Source: Pristimantibacillus sp052113225
Lineage (GTDB): Bacteria > Bacillota > Bacilli > Paenibacillales > Paenibacillaceae
Direction: 5' to 3'
Assembly (NCBI RefSeq): GCF_052113225.1
Contig: NZ_JBFRCT010000009.1
Span: 1 to 64,000, forward strand
DNA: 64,000 nt
The translations under genes and the position numbers were made by a program. Below are positions 61,639-64,000 of the stretch, in pieces; positions within the stretch are counted from its first letter, which is position 1, and each line of letters starts with the position of its first letter. Below the pieces are notes generated by a model. That model was not told where the DNA came from. It worked only from the letters and a program-made list of their open reading frames with translations, and did no database searches.

Positions 61639-62541
61639 ATGATTAAGGCAAACGGAGATTCGAGATTCTTGCCGTTATACGAGGCGCTTGCCAGCGAAGT
61701 CAGATGGAGAATGATGGACCTCATTGCTGATAAGGAAATGAATGTGAAGGATATTGCGGCTGCATTAGAGCTAAGCCCTTCAATTGTCACCATGCACTTA
61801 CGTAAACTCGAGAAAGCTGAACTTATCGGAAGTCGTAGGGTGCGTCTAAACGGAGGAACACATAAATTATGTTTTCTCAAACAAAAAAGCATCGAGATCG
61901 AGCTTCCATCCGCAACCCGGAATGCAAGGATTAGAGAGCAGATGATTTCTGTCGGGCATTATACGGCTTTTGATGTTCATCCTACCTGCGGGCTTGGGAC
62001 GCATGAGAAAGAAATCGGTGTTTGGGACGATCCGCGTTACTTTCTTGATCCTGAGCGGGTTCACGCGGCTATTCTTTGGTTTGGAAGAGGTTATGTAGAA
62101 TACAAAACACCGAACTATCTGCTTTCCGGTCAAAAGGCTGAAGCTATCGAAATTTCGATGGAAATCGCTTCAGAAGCGCCGGGCTTGAACGATTATTGGC
62201 CATCGGATATCCAGTTCACATTTAACGCTATCTCACTTGGGACTTGGACAAGTCCTGCAGACTTTGGTAGAGCTGCACGCGGCAAATATACGCCAGAATG
62301 GTGGCACCGTAATGTGAACCAGTATGGGTTATTAAAGACGATTCGTATTGATGCCTTCGGTACGTTTATGGATGGAGAGCGGATGTCGGATGTGACTGTC
62401 GCGGATATCAAGCTGGAGGAGCCGTTCTGGACGCTTCGTTTCACGGTGGATGAGGAGGCTGTGAACGTAGGGGGATTAACGATCTATGGTGCTGGATTCG
62501 GCAATCATGATCAGGATATTGTCATTCGTGTACACCTTTAG
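61639..62541 (+). CDS. ArsR-type winged-helix regulator with large C-terminal domain
   Basis: About 300 residues from MIKANG (AGGAGA 9 nt before). The HTH is ArsR-like: LASEVRWRMMDLIADKEMNV, KDIAAALELSPSIVTMHLRK. The C-terminal 200 residues contain a Cys/His/Trp-rich segment (HPTCGLGTHEKEIGVWDDPR) and beta-rich stretches, probably ligand-binding. Divergent placement suggests it controls the GH43 gene in response to a sugar. Confidence 0.82.
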   Translation: MIKANGDSRFLPLYEALASEVRWRMMDLIADKEMNVKDIAAALELSPSIVTMHLRKLEKAELIGSRRVRLNGGTHKLCFLKQKSIEIELPSATRNARIREQMISVGHYTAFDVHPTCGLGTHEKEIGVWDDPRYFLDPERVHAAILWFGRGYVEYKTPNYLLSGQKAEAIEISMEIASEAPGLNDYWPSDIQFTFNAISLGTWTSPADFGRAARGKYTPEWWHRNVNQYGLLKTIRIDAFGTFMDGERMSDVTVADIKLEEPFWTLRFTVDEEAVNVGGLTIYGAGFGNHDQDIVIRVHL

Positions 62542-62635
62542 ATGAAACCTACTTACACTTGTACACGTAAAGAAGGCTGGTGCTATACAAATCGTTGCGA
62601 ATTCATATCATGAAACGTTAGGACGTGTCTGCAAA

Positions 62636-62926
62636 ATGAGAAAATCAGCTAAAACATGGTTTCGATGGATCAGCTATTTGGAAGGGGCCTCCTTCCTTAT
62701 TTTATTATGTATCGCGATGCCTCTTAAATATATGTATGATCGTCCGGAGGCCGTAGCGGTAACAGGCGGTATTCATGGTTTCTTATTTTCACTCTACTTA
62801 ATAGCAACTGTGGTGATGGCTGTGCTATTCAGATGGAAAATTGTGCGTATAGCTGGAGCTGTTGTGGCTGCCTTCCTGCCGTTTGGTCCATTTGTTCTGG
62901 AACGCAGAATAAAAGCGGAGGGTTAA
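62636..62926 (+). CDS. DUF3817 (YdzA-like) membrane protein
   Basis: 96 residues with three helices; FRWISYLEGASFLILLCIAM, GGIHGFLFSLYLI and FLPFGPFVLERR are characteristic of DUF3817. Start ATG with a weak ribosome site (AGGACGTG). Function unknown. Confidence 0.85.
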   Translation: MRKSAKTWFRWISYLEGASFLILLCIAMPLKYMYDRPEAVAVTGGIHGFLFSLYLIATVVMAVLFRWKIVRIAGAVVAAFLPFGPFVLERRIKAEG

Positions 62927-62956
62927 ACTTTTGCGAGTTCTCCATTGTGAAACTTA

Positions 62957-63001
62957 AAAAAAGCCATCATCCTGGGAAACCCCAGTTTGATGGCCTTTTC
63001 T
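62957..63001. terminator. Bidirectional terminator
   Basis: AAAAGCCATCA pairs with TGATGGCCTTTT, with an inner CTGGG/CCCAG stem. Confidence 0.85.
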
Positions 63002-63002
63002 G

Positions 63003-63851
63003 TTAGCGCCTGAGTCCTATCATATTGCCTGAAGTGTATCTTCTTAAGCCTTTATAGAAGATAAGGATGCCTCCTGCGCATAAAGCGGACGCCATTCCAA
63101 CAGCTCCGAAGAGGAAGTTCAGGTCGATCTCACGGATCAGCGACACTGGCATACTGCTTATAAAACCAGCGGGAATGACCGTAAATAATACAAGCCGGCC
63201 AAAGCCCTTGAAGATACCTGTAGGGTAGGTGGCAAAGGTGAGCAGCGCATTATACAATTGAAAACTTAGTCCTTCCGTGTTACCAAGCCAGAAGGAGAGG
63301 CAGCCCGTAATGACACAAAAGAAGATAAAGATCAGTGCGGAGAGCAGCAGAGCTGCCGTAAATTTGATAGTCCCTAGCAGAGTAACGTTCCCAAACGCTA
63401 GGAAGATAAATATGGCAAACAGGAGATCACCTATTGCGCTCACTGACATGCGGCTGATCAGCACATTCAGCAATACCGGCTTCGGCTGGGCGAGATAAAC
63501 ATCTAATTGCCCGGTTACGATCAGACTGGCAAGGCGTGTAGCATTGCCGAAGAAAATCGACATGATTCCAAAGCCTCCAGCCGCTGCTGCCCACATCATC
63601 ATCACATCCTGCATCGTCCAACCGTTAAGCACGGAGAAGCGCTGGAAATACATATCCCAGAAAATAATCCAGACAATGTTGTTCACAATCATGGTTCCGA
63701 CAGTCAGCAGGAAGCTGAGTCGGAACTCCATCGCTCCTGCCAGATTCAGCCTCCAGCTTGCCGTTGTAAATCGGAATAGGCGGCGAAGCCTGCCTGGCTG
63801 ATCATGCTCGGATATTCCCACCGTATATCTATTGTTATCCGCCATTGACAT
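63003..63851 (-). CDS. ABC-2 family permease (COG3694-like)
   Basis: A 282-residue six-helix protein. MEFRLSFLLTVGTMIVNNIV, a central GQLDVYLAQPKPVLLN and FATYPTGIFKGFGR are typical of the COG3694 partner of two-permease ABC exporters. It starts 17 nt inside the upstream permease gene, so the pair is coupled. The ATPase is expected further upstream, outside the window. Confidence 0.87.
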   Translation of the reverse strand: MSMADNNRYTVGISEHDQPGRLRRLFRFTTASWRLNLAGAMEFRLSFLLTVGTMIVNNIVWIIFWDMYFQRFSVLNGWTMQDVMMMWAAAAGGFGIMSIFFGNATRLASLIVTGQLDVYLAQPKPVLLNVLISRMSVSAIGDLLFAIFIFLAFGNVTLLGTIKFTAALLLSALIFIFFCVITGCLSFWLGNTEGLSFQLYNALLTFATYPTGIFKGFGRLVLFTVIPAGFISSMPVSLIREIDLNFLFGAVGMASALCAGGILIFYKGLRRYTSGNMIGLRR

Positions 63852-64000
63852 TCAGCTTCCGCACCCCCTTTCGATAAACAAGCCATACAACGAGTCCGAT
63901 AAGGGCTGCCCACAGCCACTGCACGGCAAGCATGCCAGCGATCTCGCCGTGATGCATGCCAACAGCTGTTCGAGCCGGGAAATAGACGATGGCTTGAAAA
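63835..64000 (-). CDS. ABC-2 family permease (COG4587-like), C-terminal end only
   Basis: The last 54 codons lie in the window: AIVYFPARTAVGMHHGEIAG, then a final helix WLWAALIGLVVWLVYRKGV and a short tail. The YFPAR motif and last helix fit the COG4587 partner permease. Confidence 0.8.
   Translation of the reverse strand, partial: FQAIVYFPARTAVGMHHGEIAGMLAVQWLWAALIGLVVWLVYRKGVRKLNVNGG

Noticed and set aside
1..64000. CRISPR arrays, rRNA genes, prophage modules, replication origin
   Set aside because: No regularly spaced repeats, no rRNA signatures, no phage structural genes and no DnaA-box cluster were seen.

Overview
The window looks like chromosomal DNA of a spore-forming Firmicute of the Paenibacillus type. 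The signs are spore genes (a CotS-type coat protein, CwlD, a five-gene cluster ordered like B. subtilis yraD-yraE-adhB-yraF-yraG), Bacillus-style genes (yqhG-yqhH, yqzE, ykvI, xpt, bcrC), strong AGGAGG-type ribosome sites with frequent TTG/GTG starts, CCA-encoded tRNAs and a class II (B12) ribonucleotide reductase. Assignment is from gene content alone; no search was run. One ambiguous base lies at position 99.

1-17.3 kb is mostly ordinary core genome: the end of a YhaN-like ATPase, ykvI, xpt, small lipoproteins, two identical tRNA-Leu(CAG) genes about 3.1 kb apart, a cotS/ugd coat-sugar locus in which the cotSA glycosyltransferase is reduced to about 60 codons, cwlD, yqzE, yqhG-yqhH, and nrdJ behind a promoter overlapped by two NrdR-box-like sites.

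17.3-31.2 kb is an accessory, decaying region: SLH, polymorphic-toxin, YD-repeat, IS3 and IS1182 remnants, and several full or broken copies of a COG4705-type membrane protein next to one intact and one collapsed two-component system. Intact genes here include a GT4 glycosyltransferase, a DUF3885 (putative immunity) protein, a sensor/regulator pair, a COG4705 protein with a duplicated outer domain, an AspA/AstE-like hydrolase, bcrC and a GT-D-fold protein.

31.2-37.4 kb is a cation/proton antiporter island: an orphan thermolysin-propeptide-like protein, a CPA2 antiporter, a frameshifted CPA1 antiporter, an ArsB/NhaD transporter and a small partner. Three of its transcription units begin with almost the same short leader, a terminator hairpin preceded by CGGAGGAGCC placed about 25-30 nt after a recognisable promoter (two clear promoters, one weaker). 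This is my best candidate for an undescribed regulatory element.

37.6-47.3 kb holds a two-component system, a propeller-like lipoprotein, two tandem paralogous sugar-type binding lipoproteins, two CUT1-type permeases and, unusually, a HlyD-like adaptor, with no ATPase. 47.3-49.7 kb is the yra/adhB spore cluster. 51.6-56.9 kb is a TetR-centred detoxification regulon (MFS pump, aldo/keto reductase, Zn-alcohol dehydrogenase, carboxymuconolactone decarboxylase-like, cupin) in which two promoters share one architecture with palindromes on both sides. 56.9-64 kb carries a broken lipoprotein/ABC-permease junction, a PadR regulator coupled to a FtsW/RodA-like protein whose conserved Asp is Asn, a GH43 enzyme with a divergent HTH regulator, a DUF3817 protein and two ABC-2 permeases (one cut by the window edge).
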